Origin: Brugia malayi
Taxonomy: Eukaryota > Nematoda > Chromadorea > Rhabditida > Onchocercidae
DNA: 64,000 bases
Direction: 5' to 3'
Assembly (NCBI RefSeq): GCF_000002995.4
Contig: NW_025062475.1
Span: 3,758,528 to 3,822,527 of the forward strand
Below, piece by piece: positions 37,886 to 48,030 of this stretch. The translations under genes and the position numbers were made by a program. How positions within the stretch are numbered: position 1 is the stretch's first letter; each line of letters opens with the position of its first letter. The notes under the pieces are model-generated. The model was not told where the DNA came from. It did not search any database and saw only the letters and a program-made list of their open reading frames with translations.

Positions 37886-37976
37886 ATGGGAAGATGAGTA
37901 TTGAAATAGTGATTACTTACATGATGTATAATTTGAAACAGTTTTACATTGCTAATGTTTAATTAAAACGAATTTT
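37886..37976 (-). repeat. Right (5') LTR remnant, 91 bp
   Basis: A direct repeat of 35,461-35,551 with about a dozen differences, truncated on its internal side relative to the left LTR. Confidence 0.75.
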
Positions 37977-38360
37977 AATGACAATGTTTACACTATTTTC
38001 ATATATCATATCAATACAAAAGAACTATGTAAGGAATATGTGATATGATTGACTAAAAAACCGAAAATATTGGCTTTCACTATTTTAACCGCTATGGATA
38101 AAGATGAGAATTTAGTTAGATTCATAATAACAAAGCAAAAAAAAAGAGGATGAAAAATTGATTAAATTAGTTATTAGTTTATCATAGTACAATTTGATGG
38201 ATTAATTCTTACATGAAATTATTTTATTATTAAAACTTATTTTGAGGTTTTTTTTTTGAAATTCTCATCAGTCGATTTCTTTCTTGCAAACATCGTAGAA
38301 ATAATCAGTACGAACAGTTAGTTACGTGTTCCTCGGTTAGCGATTAGCTGGTTTTAGCGA

Positions 38361-38414
38361 ACTATCCAGTGATAATTAACTATCTAGTGATAATTAACAA
38401 TCTAGTGATAATTT
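38361..38414. repeat. 18-bp tandem repeat, three copies
   Basis: The unit tatctagtgataattaac (with minor variants) occurs three times head to tail. Confidence 0.85.
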
Positions 38415-38851
38415 GGAGATAAATATCATTTCAGAATCTATCCAGAGCTATCGTGTGCACTTGCTTTATAACTGAATTTGCTGAATAATGTTACCCCATA
38501 CCAAATCTTAAAAATTAAAGAATTATGAAGAATCGATTCCAGGAGTCGTCCATCAATAGTCGCGAAAAGAAACATTGAATATTGATAAAAACGTGGTACA
38601 AGTAATAAAAACTTAAAGTAATAGAACTGAAGCAATATTTAGGACCAATGAAATTATTAAAAGAATGACTGTTGTTTTTGAATCACCAAGAACATTTTCT
38701 GGTTTATCTGCAGCTTAGGAGGACAGATGTAATAATATCATTAGCTTTGTGCCACAAAGAATTCTTCTGACCGTCGATCCATTGGTGAGTCTCTTTATTC
38801 CGTTCTGGCATATCATAATGGAAGGGTCATGTATGAATAGATAGAGATGAT

Positions 38852-39191
38852 CCTATAAATCGGCTATTTATCTTTGTTTTTAGTTTTGTTTTGTTTTTCC
38901 TGAAATGTATAAAAATAATGTCTTGACGTCATTATGCAGCCATTTTTTGGCAGTTCCCCGGAAGACACTGCCGAATGTTCTCTTTGCTAACAGTTCTAAA
39001 GAGAGAGAGAGAATTCAAAGCTAATATAATTAACTCAACTTCTTAATTAAAATTACATTGCAGAAATGAAGGAGCTACATGAGTGATTATCTTCAGTTAG
39101 CAATCAATCAAGTTAGCAATCATATCAGATGAGAATAAAGGAAGGATAAGCATCTCGTACTACACATCATTTCCATTTAATATACCAAAGT
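38852..39191 (+). repeat. 340-bp near-identical duplicated segment, copy 1
   Basis: Matches 46,390-46,729 in the same orientation with only a few differences, including through a GA microsatellite and a TGACGTCA palindrome. The downstream flanks of the two copies are homologous but much more diverged. No open reading frame. It lies 3' of each chitinase copy. Confidence 0.93.
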
Positions 39192-40082
39192 TACAAAAAT
39201 CTGAAATGTGAATAAAATTAAGCACAAATTGGTAGGGTAAAGTATGGCTTTTTATGTCAGTAATTTCTGTTATTTGCAGGTAAAATTCCTTCCATTTAGC
39301 ACTTTTATTTAAAATACACATTAATCAAGAAAATCGAATTAAAATAACCTTTTTATTTCATACATTCGGACAACGATAACAAAGTCATATGGTATGGTCA
39401 GTACTTACTCTTATTTCTTTTTTCAAAGATTTTTATATTCAATAGTTTTCTGAAACACTAATCAACAATATTCGTCGAAAGACTGCCAAGACAAAAGCTT
39501 GGCAATTTATAAAGTATATTTTGAATATATTAGACGTTACAGAATTTTGATATCACTTCTACAAAAATTTCCATCTTCGTTCGATCATTGGTTGTGAATT
39601 AAAACAATGAGATAATAATATGCGAGATAATGTCATCTCGCATGACATTCATCAAATTCATATTTCAATTAGCTAATTTAATTTGGTACATGACACATTT
39701 TAAAATAGTAACAATTTCGACTGCAATAGCTAAAACCTTTTTTTGAATATGTATTTATATATTTGTTCACAAGAAATATTCAGTTGGTATGACATAAGGT
39801 AAAAGTAATCACCGGTAACAGTAAGCACTGTATTTAGTTGAATTCCCTGTTATTGTTTCAGTCAGCAGACGTACGCAACTGAATTTAATTTACGGCCAAA
39901 AACGAACTTCGATTATTCCCAATGATTATTACTATAACTCCACAAAACATATGGTATGTGGAATCTTCATATTTTTCTCAGGTAATCAAAAATACCTGCG
40001 TCATACTCCGTTTTTATCTCTCATTAAGTGGAAGATAAAATAGGACGATGCAATAGCCGAGATTTTTATCTATTTTTTTCAT

Positions 40083-40193
40083 CTTCCTGGCTATTTCAAT
40101 GTTTTTTCAGCTTTTTGGCTATTTTCGTTTCTTTTAGCTTCCTGGCTATTTGACGTTTTCTCAGTCCTCCGGCTATTTTCTGTTTTTCCAGCT
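40083..40193 (+). repeat. 27-28-bp minisatellite, four copies
   Basis: Four imperfect units share the core (c/t)ggctattt at about 40,088, 40,116, 40,143 and 40,170, each preceded by T-rich sequence ending in cag or tag. Confidence 0.85.
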
Positions 40194-40929
40194 TTGTGAT
40201 GAAAATATTTACTTTTCTTGAATAATAATTCCTTTGATCAAGCGCTTCATAAAAGGCTCATTTATATCTTATTATTTACTTTATAGTGGACTATCTTTCA
40301 ACACTTATTACAGTTATAATTTTTTTCCCTTTTATTTTTTGCCCATTCATCATTTCATCCTTTTGTTTTTGCCCATTCATCATTTTTACCTCCTTGAGAT
40401 TCTTTTCCCTTCCTCTTTTCCATGTTAGCTTGCATTCAATCTTTGCAAATCTTCCGAAATCTTACCTTCAAGCTATCTTTTACCGTTAATCATTTACTAC
40501 GGTCCAGCACAATCTCTTAAATTCATATTTATCCAACAATTAAAGTAGAGAAATTAAATTAAACTAAGCATTTGGAATAATCGTATAACGATCCGAAATA
40601 TTTATAATTTATTAAACACATTTAAGATACTCTGGAGATTCTAGCTCTAAGTCTACCTTCACTTTCTTTTTATAAATTTTTTTTGAAAACTTTCTTATAT
40701 AACATTACTTCCTTCAATACAATCACTCTTTACTGCACTATGAGAACAAACATCCTTAATTGATGAGTTAGCCATAGTAGCGATTTCATAAATTTCGATT
40801 AATTATTCCTTCTTAATACATATATTTACTTCATATTTACGAATTATGCTACTAATATAAATAAATATCAATTATTCATAGCAATAAATATTGAAATACA
40901 GAAGTGGACAACAGCTTTTGCAAAGTGAT

Positions 40930-43900
40930 ATGAATCGGACTACGCTAATATTATTTTTCATTATACTCAGTAATACAATTACTGTTATACACGGTAAGTT
41001 ATTCAATAGATTGACACGTTAGTAACGTGAACAGAGAAGGAGAAATATCATTTCTAAAGAAACAATGAAGTCGATTTATCTCAGATTAATATTATGATAG
41101 GTATAGCAATTAAAATAACTCTTTAATCACACCGCATTCTAATGAATATAATAATAATAATAACTTCTTTATATGTTATTCAATCCAAAACTGTACACAC
41201 TGTCATACATTTGGCAAATGAAAAGGCTAAATTGAAAATCATAAATATTCACGAAGAACTTAAGAAATTCAAACGTAAAATAAAATATTACATTTTATTG
41301 AAAAATTACAAAGTGCTTAATAAATAGAACAAAATTAGCAATGGCATAGTTTTGAATATACTTCTAAGTTGTAGCCTATTGCAGGTTATGTTCGTGGATG
41401 TTACTACACTAACTGGGCTCAGTATCGAGATGGTTCAGTGATAATTTCATTTTTATTAGAGAGATTAAATAATTTCAAGAAAAAGAGTTTCTAAACAAAT
41501 GCGCAGTTTTTCAAATAAAAATTCGAAGCCATTGATTGTAATGGCTATGATAAAATGAGAAGAAACAATTTATAATTAGTAATTCAGCTTCCAACATAAG
41601 CGCAAATTCTTTTCATTACGGATTTTTTAAATCCATTTCTATATGTGCCTTCATCAATGCAAACTAATATGCAAATCGAAACTATATAAATGAAATTAAG
41701 CAAAGTAAATCTTATTATCACAATATTAATTATAATATCTATCTGTCAATCTAACATGCATTTTCATTTTAAAGGAGAAGGTAAATTCTTGCCTGGAAAT
41801 ATTCCAAATGGACTATGCACCCACATTCTTTACGCATTTGCTAAAGTCGATGAATTAGGTGATTCAAAGTAAGTTGCAAATGATATTTGTGATAGTAAAT
41901 ATGAATGCCATTTTCATATTTTGCTCAAACTGAAACTAAAATTTTTTCAAAATTTTATCAGTTACTCCGGCAGTGTTTATATGTGTGCTTCAGTAGTTTG
42001 AGTTATTGCTCAATATTCTTTTCCAATGAGTGCGCAATTGTCCCACCAAATACCATTTCTGTGATTCTTCTTTTTCTTCTCTCTCTCTCTTAGACCTTTT
42101 GAATGGAACGATGAAGATACTGAATGGTCGAAAGGAATGTACTCGGCTGTGACGAAACTGAGAGAAACGAACCCAGGACTGAAAGTCCTTCTTTCCTATG
42201 GTGGCTACAACTTTGGATCAGCAATTTTCACTGTTAGTTTCTGTTTTCTTCAAAATGATAGCATTCGTCAAACATATCGACAAAATTTCCAGGAATAGTT
42301 TGTTGACATCTGCTCTCGTTGGCACTCTCGGGACGTCCTATTGTTTTCTTTTCCATAAATTTAGTGATAGACAATATATTAAGGGAATAGCAAAGTCGGC
42401 GCAAAAAACGGAACATTTTATTAAATCAGCTATAGCATTTCTCCGTAAGAATAATTTTGATGGATTCGATTTGGATTGGGAATATCCAGTCGGTGTAGCT
42501 GAGGAACACGCTAAACTTGTTGAGGTAAGCGCAATCTCTTAGCAATTTATTATTGTAATCAGACATTGATATCAAATTTCAGTTCACAAAGGGAAAATTT
42601 CATTTCCATTCGTTGTTGTGTGTTAGTTTTACTTGAAAGAAAAAAGAAAATAAAATTTCCAGGCAATGAAAACAGCGTTTGTGGAAGAAGCCAAAACATC
42701 TGGTAAGCAACGATTACTTTTAACCGCTGCTGTATCAGCCGGGAAGGGAACTATTGACGGAAGTTACAATGTGGAGTCTCTCGGAAAGTAAACTTTTCTT
42801 TCGCTCTTTGCCGATTTTTCATGTCAGACTTTCATTTATTTAGCGATATAATAAAAATTAGAGTACTAAAAATGTGAATATTTCTTCAGCATTAAACTTT
42901 GCAGAAATTTCGATCTCCTATTTCTAATGTCATACGATTTACACGGTAGTTGGGAGAAGAACGTCGATTTACACGGAAAATTGCATCCAACAAAGGGAGA
43001 AGTTTCCGGAGTTGGCATATTTAATACTGTTAGTTTGTGAAGTGCATAAAAATTTCTCATGTTTACCCGTTTGTATGAAAACGAATTCACCATTGCTCCA
43101 GGAATTTGCTGCGGACTATTGGGCAAGTAAGGGTATGCCGAAACAGAAAATTATCATTGGAATTCCGATGTACGCTCGGGGATGGACATTAGATAATCCT
43201 TCGGAAACAGCGATTGGAGCACCGGCTAGTCGTCCGTCGTCAGCATCGAAAACAAATCCTGCTGGTGGTACTGCATCTTACTGGGAGGTTTAATACAAAA
43301 TATTAAATTATTTCCAAATACTTTTCTTAATTATTTTCAAACTCGATCTTTGACAAACATTAAAAGTGCTATTTTAAGATATGCAAATATCTGAAAGAAG
43401 GTGGCAAGGAAACGGTTCATCAAGAAGGTGTCGGGGCATACATGGTAAAAGGAGACCAATGGTATGGTTATGATAACGAGGAAACTATCAGAATTAAAGT
43501 AATCATTTATTTCTCTTATTGTCGTAACTTTTGCGCCTAACATTGTTGTCATTCTATTTATGGATAGTTTGTTGAGAGCAAGGGAGGAATAATCTAAAAA
43601 GTATAGCTGCGAAGATATCTTTCAAAATAATTTCACAATTTTTGCCTGTGTGACTATTTCGTTCTAATTATCAATTTCAGAATCAAAATCAGGTTATGCT
43701 GTACATTTGAAACAAAGTTACATATTTCCAGATGAAATGGCTTAAAGAGAAAGGATATGGTGGTGCCTTCATATGGGCTCTTGATTTCGATGATTTCACG
43801 GGTAAAAGCTGTGGCAAAGGCCCTTATCCATTGTTAAATGCTATCAGCAGTGAGCTTGAAGGCGAGGTAGGATAGAGAGAAATATATTTCAAAGAAATTT

Positions 43901-44564
43901 CACTGTAGAACATAATTAAAATTTCTTTTTCTGTTCTAAAAAATGTTGAACTAAATTCTGGATGAAATTGCAGAAATAATTAGTAGGAAGCGAATAAGTC
44001 AATTTACAGATCGATGAAAATAAACATCCAGTAAGATGATTAGGGAAAACCGAAGATAGGACTGATATCATTTTTATCTGAGAATGCATAATGGTAATAT
44101 TATTTAACTAGCTGATTGTAAGATCTACCATTACATTAGGCATCAATCATAATGATCGTATATATTTTTTAAATTTTAAATTGATTATTTTACAATCGTT
44201 AAATTGTTTTACCGATGTAACGTTTCTCATCCAATGAGTTCTAAACCTAGCAAACATTTATAGTCAGAAAACCCTGAAATAACGACGGAAGAACCAAGCA
44301 TTACAGAAACTGAAGCATATGATACTGATGAAACTGAAGGTTGGTTAATTGTTCGAAGAATAAAAATGCTGGATCACTATTTATTTATTTCTTATGCATT
44401 CTATTTAGAATATGATGTAGTTTGATGAGAAAACTTAAGAAGTATTTTGTATGCTTCTAATGAAAGGTATATTTGAAGGCTATATTCAAATTTAATGCTT
44501 ACTAGAATTTATAACAGATACATTGGGAATATATGACAGATAAATCGTTTGGAATCTTCCATGC

Positions 44565-44633
<69 letters not shown>

Positions 44634-45552
44634 CTTACCTGCAATATGTGATTCTTTTTTTCCGAAAAATTTACCTATCACGGAACTAAATATTACAGAA
44701 ACTTCCGAAACTGAAGCGACAACGTATGATACTGATGTAACCGAAGGTTAGTTATTCGAAGAATAAAAAGCTGGATTGCTACTTATTTATGCATTCTATT
44801 TAAAATATGAAGTGGTTTGATGAAAAAACTTTGATGCTTCTGATCTATATTTGAAGGCTAAATTTAAATTTAATGCTTGCTAAAAGTTAACAACACACTT
44901 GAAATATGTGACAGGTAAATTATTTGGGATCTCCATACATTTATATTTTTCTTTCTACCCATAATTTGTCCTTTTTTTTCCCAAAAAAATTATCTATTAC
45001 CGGAACTAAACATTGCAGAAACTTCCGAAACTGAAGCGACAACGTATGATACTGATGAAACTGAAGGTTAGTTAGTTATTCAAAGAATAAAAATGCTGGA
45101 TCGCTACTTATTTATTCCTTATGCATTCTATTTAAAATATGAAATAGTTTGGTGAGAAAACCTAAGAAGCCTTTCGTATGCTTCTGATGAGGACATGCAT
45201 ATTTGAAGCTATGTTCAAATTTAATGTTTACAAATGCATTGGAAATATGTGACAGTTAAATCATTTGGAATCCACACGTATATATTTTTTCCTACCTGTA
45301 ATTTGTCTTTTTTGTCTCAAAAATGTTATCAATCATACAGTGGATGAACACACCGCTATAGTATTGAAATCCATTTCAGGTCAGGAATGTCCAGAACGTG
45401 ACGGTTTGTTCCCGCATCCTACTGATTGCCATTTGTTTATTCAATGCGCAAATAACATTGCATATGTGATGCAATGTCCAGCGACTACTTTCTTCAATGA
45501 CGCAATCAAAGTTTGCGATCACATGACGAATGCGCCGGATACATGCATCTAA
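40930..45552 (+). CDS. GH18 endochitinase copy B with T/E linker and CBM14 (microfilarial chitinase type)
   Basis: Full-length filarial-type endochitinase, probably the ortholog of the Brugia microfilarial (MF1) chitinase, a secreted or sheath-associated enzyme. Fourteen exons: 40930-40993, 41385-41432, 41775-41868, 42094-42232, 42384-42524, 42663-42787, 42905-43028, 43102-43287, 43379-43498, 43732-43866, 44264-44339, 44699-44746, 45019-45066, 45380-45552. They total 1521 nt, 506 residues plus stop, about the known family length. It has a signal peptide (MNRTTLILFF...), the GH18 core starting RGCYYTNWAQY, and catalytic FDGFDLDWEYP. A Thr/Glu/Asp linker is encoded by three small exons (44,264, 44,699 and 45,019), each ending YDTDxTEG. 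The C-terminal chitin-binding peritrophin-A (CBM14) domain has six cysteines and starts GQECPERDGLFPHP. All junctions use GT donors and AG acceptors and keep the frame. Confidence 0.97.
44264..45066 (+). repeat. Tandem exon-intron repeat encoding the chitinase linker
   Basis: Three linker exons with similar coding sequence are each followed by a homologous intron start (gttagttattcgaagaataaaa type, then similar A/T-rich sequence). Spacing is about 435 bp then 320 bp; the first spacing is longer partly because of an AT microsatellite. This is an intragenic tandem duplication that sets linker length. Confidence 0.85.
44568..44630. repeat. AT dinucleotide microsatellite in a chitinase B intron
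   Basis: An uninterrupted AT run of about 63 bp in the intron before the second linker exon. Length is probably polymorphic or assembly-sensitive. Confidence 0.95.
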
Positions 45553-45583
45553 TTTGTTGTTCTCTGTAATGTGTTAGTTGTAG

Positions 45584-45589
45584 AATAAA
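45584..45589 (+). promoter_or_regulatory. Poly(A) signal of chitinase B
   Basis: AATAAA 32 bp after the chitinase B stop codon, a typical nematode distance. Confidence 0.7.
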
Positions 45590-45632
45590 AGTTTAGAGTA
45601 AAATTGCTAATAGCACATAAAATAAATTGAAT

Positions 45633-45702
45633 ACACACCGCTATGGTATTGAAATCCATTTCAGGTCAGGACTCAGGAATGTCTAGAACCTGACGGTTTG
45701 TT
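45633..45702 (+). pseudogene. Relic of the chitin-binding exon
   Basis: About 70 bp match 45,348-45,408, spanning the end of the last chitinase B intron, its acceptor and the first codons of the CBM14 exon. An insertion (ggactca) and substitutions break the frame, and the rest of the exon is absent. It is a leftover of a duplicated 3' end, just downstream of the gene. Confidence 0.85.
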
Positions 45703-46044
45703 TATTGTTTAACAAAACTCGTTTGATAATTCATATTAGATTAGGAAGATAGGTACAATTATGTGAGGAGAGAAATAAAGGGACAGAAGGCGCAAATAAA
45801 CAGGAATAGTGATTCGGAAGATGAATAAACCACATAGCAGATGGTTTATGATGGATAATTTTAAAGTAGATTTAAGAATCTATGATTAACAATGAAACAA
45901 AAAGCAAGTAAAATGTTTAAAGATAAGAATACCATTCGCTTTGTTGCAAAACTCGAAATAAGTGTCTCGCACATTTCCAAATGATTTACAAAATATATCA
46001 AATAAAATACTATTAATCCATAATACTAAAATTTATCTTGATTG

Positions 46045-46355
46045 AATATCCTTTAAAGAAATACAAAACTGTTCCAAACTGTATCTATGTAAACTCCATT
46101 GTACTCGTCTAGAAATTTTCAAATGTAACAAAGAGTATGTGCATTGTTTAATATGTTAAAAATCACTCATTTATTCCGAACCAAATTTGCTTACAATGTT
46201 GAAATGTTGTAAAGACATTCTAAGCTAATGGTCATTCTTTGAGAAGCTACAATATTAAAACCCTCTCTTACTATATAAGGGATAAAGATCATCTGATAGC
46301 TCTTTACTCAATATAGTCATGCTCTTATTGTTGGAATATAAGGATTTAAATCCCT
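46045..46355 (+). repeat. Solo LTR-like copy, inverted relative to the BEL relic
   Basis: The reverse complement matches 35,210-35,551 over most of its length (for example the shared stretches aatattgtagcttctcaaag and acatttcaacattgtaagc). No pol sequence adjoins it, so it is probably a solo LTR or fragment in the opposite orientation. Confidence 0.8.
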
Positions 46356-46389
46356 TGTCTTTCGTAAGTTTTCTTATATTCCGTACAAT

Positions 46390-46729
46390 CCCATAAATCG
46401 GCTATTTATCTTTGTTTTTTGTTTTGTTTCGTTTTTTCTGAAATGTATAAAAATAATGTCTTGACGTCATTATGCAGCCATTTTTTGGCAGTTCCCCGGA
46501 AGACACTGCCGAATGTTCTCTTTGCTAACAGTTCTAAAGAGAGAGAGAGAATTCAAAGCTAATATAATTAACTCAACTTCTTAATTAAAATTACATTGCA
46601 GAAATGAAGGAGCTACATGAGTGATTATCTTCAGTTAGCAATCAATCAAGTTAGCAATCATATCAGATGAGAATAAAAGAAGGATAAGCATCTCGTACTA
46701 CACATCATTTCCATTTAATATACCAAAGT
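46390..46729 (+). repeat. 340-bp near-identical duplicated segment, copy 2
   Basis: Partner of 38,852-39,191. Downstream sequence to about 47,130 remains alignable with 39,192-39,530 at clearly lower identity. Confidence 0.93.
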
Positions 46730-47868
46730 GGAACAGAGAGCAAAAATATCTATGAAGGAAACAAATAAATAAAATAAAAGAATTGAAAAAAGTTGTTGCA
46801 TACAAAATGAACTAATATATAGATGAAACTGAGTACAGTTCAATTGGAATGTATAGAACACTTCATGTCAATAACTTCTACAAAACTTCCTTTCTGGTAC
46901 TAATTCGCATTTTTATTTAGAATATATATCAATCAAAAAAGTTCTTTTAAAATAGCATTTGTGATCAGGAAAAAGTCATATCCTGGCAGTTTTATTAATT
47001 TTTGGTTATAATTTTATCAAATACCTGGAAACCTTGTTGAAACATTCAACAATGTGCTCGTCGATGACAAAACAGTAGTGTATAATAACAGATCGTCAAG
47101 ACAAAAAGCAATTTACGAAACATATAAACTTTATAATGAATTACTTCAAAATTATCACTCTGTTTAGTTTTAGTGAAATCCAATGTCCGACTATCAAAAA
47201 AACCCCTCATTACATAATTATGAAGTTTAGAAAAGTTGTGCTGAAGTCTTCAGAGAAGCAATTTCGATTCGAAATACTGATTTCTGCTAGAAAAAAAGTA
47301 TATATAGTTAGTCTTACAGCTTTTAGCTTTATTATTTACTCACTGAAGACAGATATTTTTAACTTAAGTGACTATTATTTAATTAGTAAGTACTTTGTGG
47401 AGTTGTCGCGAATTATAATTTCGCGAAAACTTCTAACCAATTTCATATTATCATAAATCAACTCTTCTTTTTAAATAGTAAACAATCTTACGATCTTCAC
47501 ATATGTGATTTTAATCTCCTTTTTGTAAACACTTCCAATTCTTCAAACACGTGATTTTATCTTAGACATGCTCAATCCTCACTCATATAAATTCAATTCT
47601 AATAAAGGACAGTCAGTCTCTTTCATCTTCTTTCCATCTTTTTTTTTCTTTTTTAAATCGAGAATATCACCATTTTCACAATACACAAAGATTTAGTAAT
47701 TCTAGTCCACAACTGAGTCACCAAGACATTCTCCTAACATAGAAGCGAGAAACAAATGAAAAAATGTATGACCGAAGAGTTTCAAATTTAGATTTTTGAA
47801 AATTTAAATCTTTTTATAGAACTTTAGGTTTAACTAAACATAAGGGAATAAAAAGACACCACTTTACG

Positions 47869-48030
47869 GCAAAATTTCTGATCGAAAGCCAGATTCCGCC
47901 AAATAGTGGTTGAAGAAGAGATTATGCAAAGTACAATTCTGATTATAGTTAGATAACGAGTCTCTCACGGATCCTTTTTCAAGGTGGCATTAATGGTGAT
48001 AACTTTATTACTGATTACTCAAAACATTTA
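47869..48030 (-). pseudogene. Fragment of the p32/C1QBP last exon and upstream intron
   Basis: Matches 56,210-56,390 in the same orientation: part of the last exon of the p32 gene plus about 100 bp of the preceding intron. It has base substitutions and a 1-base insertion in the exon part. Because intron sequence is included, it arose by DNA duplication, not reverse transcription. The other p32 exons were not found nearby. Confidence 0.75.

Larger units (their letters stand above)
35210..37976 (-). mobile_element. Decayed BEL/Pao-type LTR retrotransposon
   Basis: Minus-strand fragments occur in the order expected for a BEL/Pao pol. A protease-like segment (about 37,757-37,575, motif DILIGADHFF) comes first. 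Reverse transcriptase follows (37,227-36,910, with LRIVYDASA and GVEKAF, then 36,830-36,540 with a YVDNI active-site-like motif). Next are integrase (36,390-36,193, with LGPVNTRS and CFTSRAVHLE) and its C-terminal part (36,097-35,912, with WNGGIYERLIGLTKKA). The pieces are in different frames with stops between them, and most of gag and RNase H are missing, so it is a non-autonomous relic. A 91-bp direct repeat (35,461-35,551 and 37,886-37,976) marks LTR remnants at the two ends. It sits between the two chitinase copies. Confidence 0.88.
37977..40929. other. Repeat-rich spacer upstream of chitinase B
   Basis: No gene seen. Contains the 18-bp repeat at 38,361-38,414, a 340-bp repeat shared with 46,390-46,729, and GGCTATTT minisatellites at 40,083-40,193. 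Sequence after 39,191 aligns weakly with sequence after 46,729, so the shared block is part of an older, longer duplication. Confidence 0.65.

Noticed and set aside
47136..47456. 106-codon ATG frame resembling a signal peptide
   Set aside because: The start faintly resembles the chitinase signal peptide, but no GH18 sequence follows and no family is recognisable.
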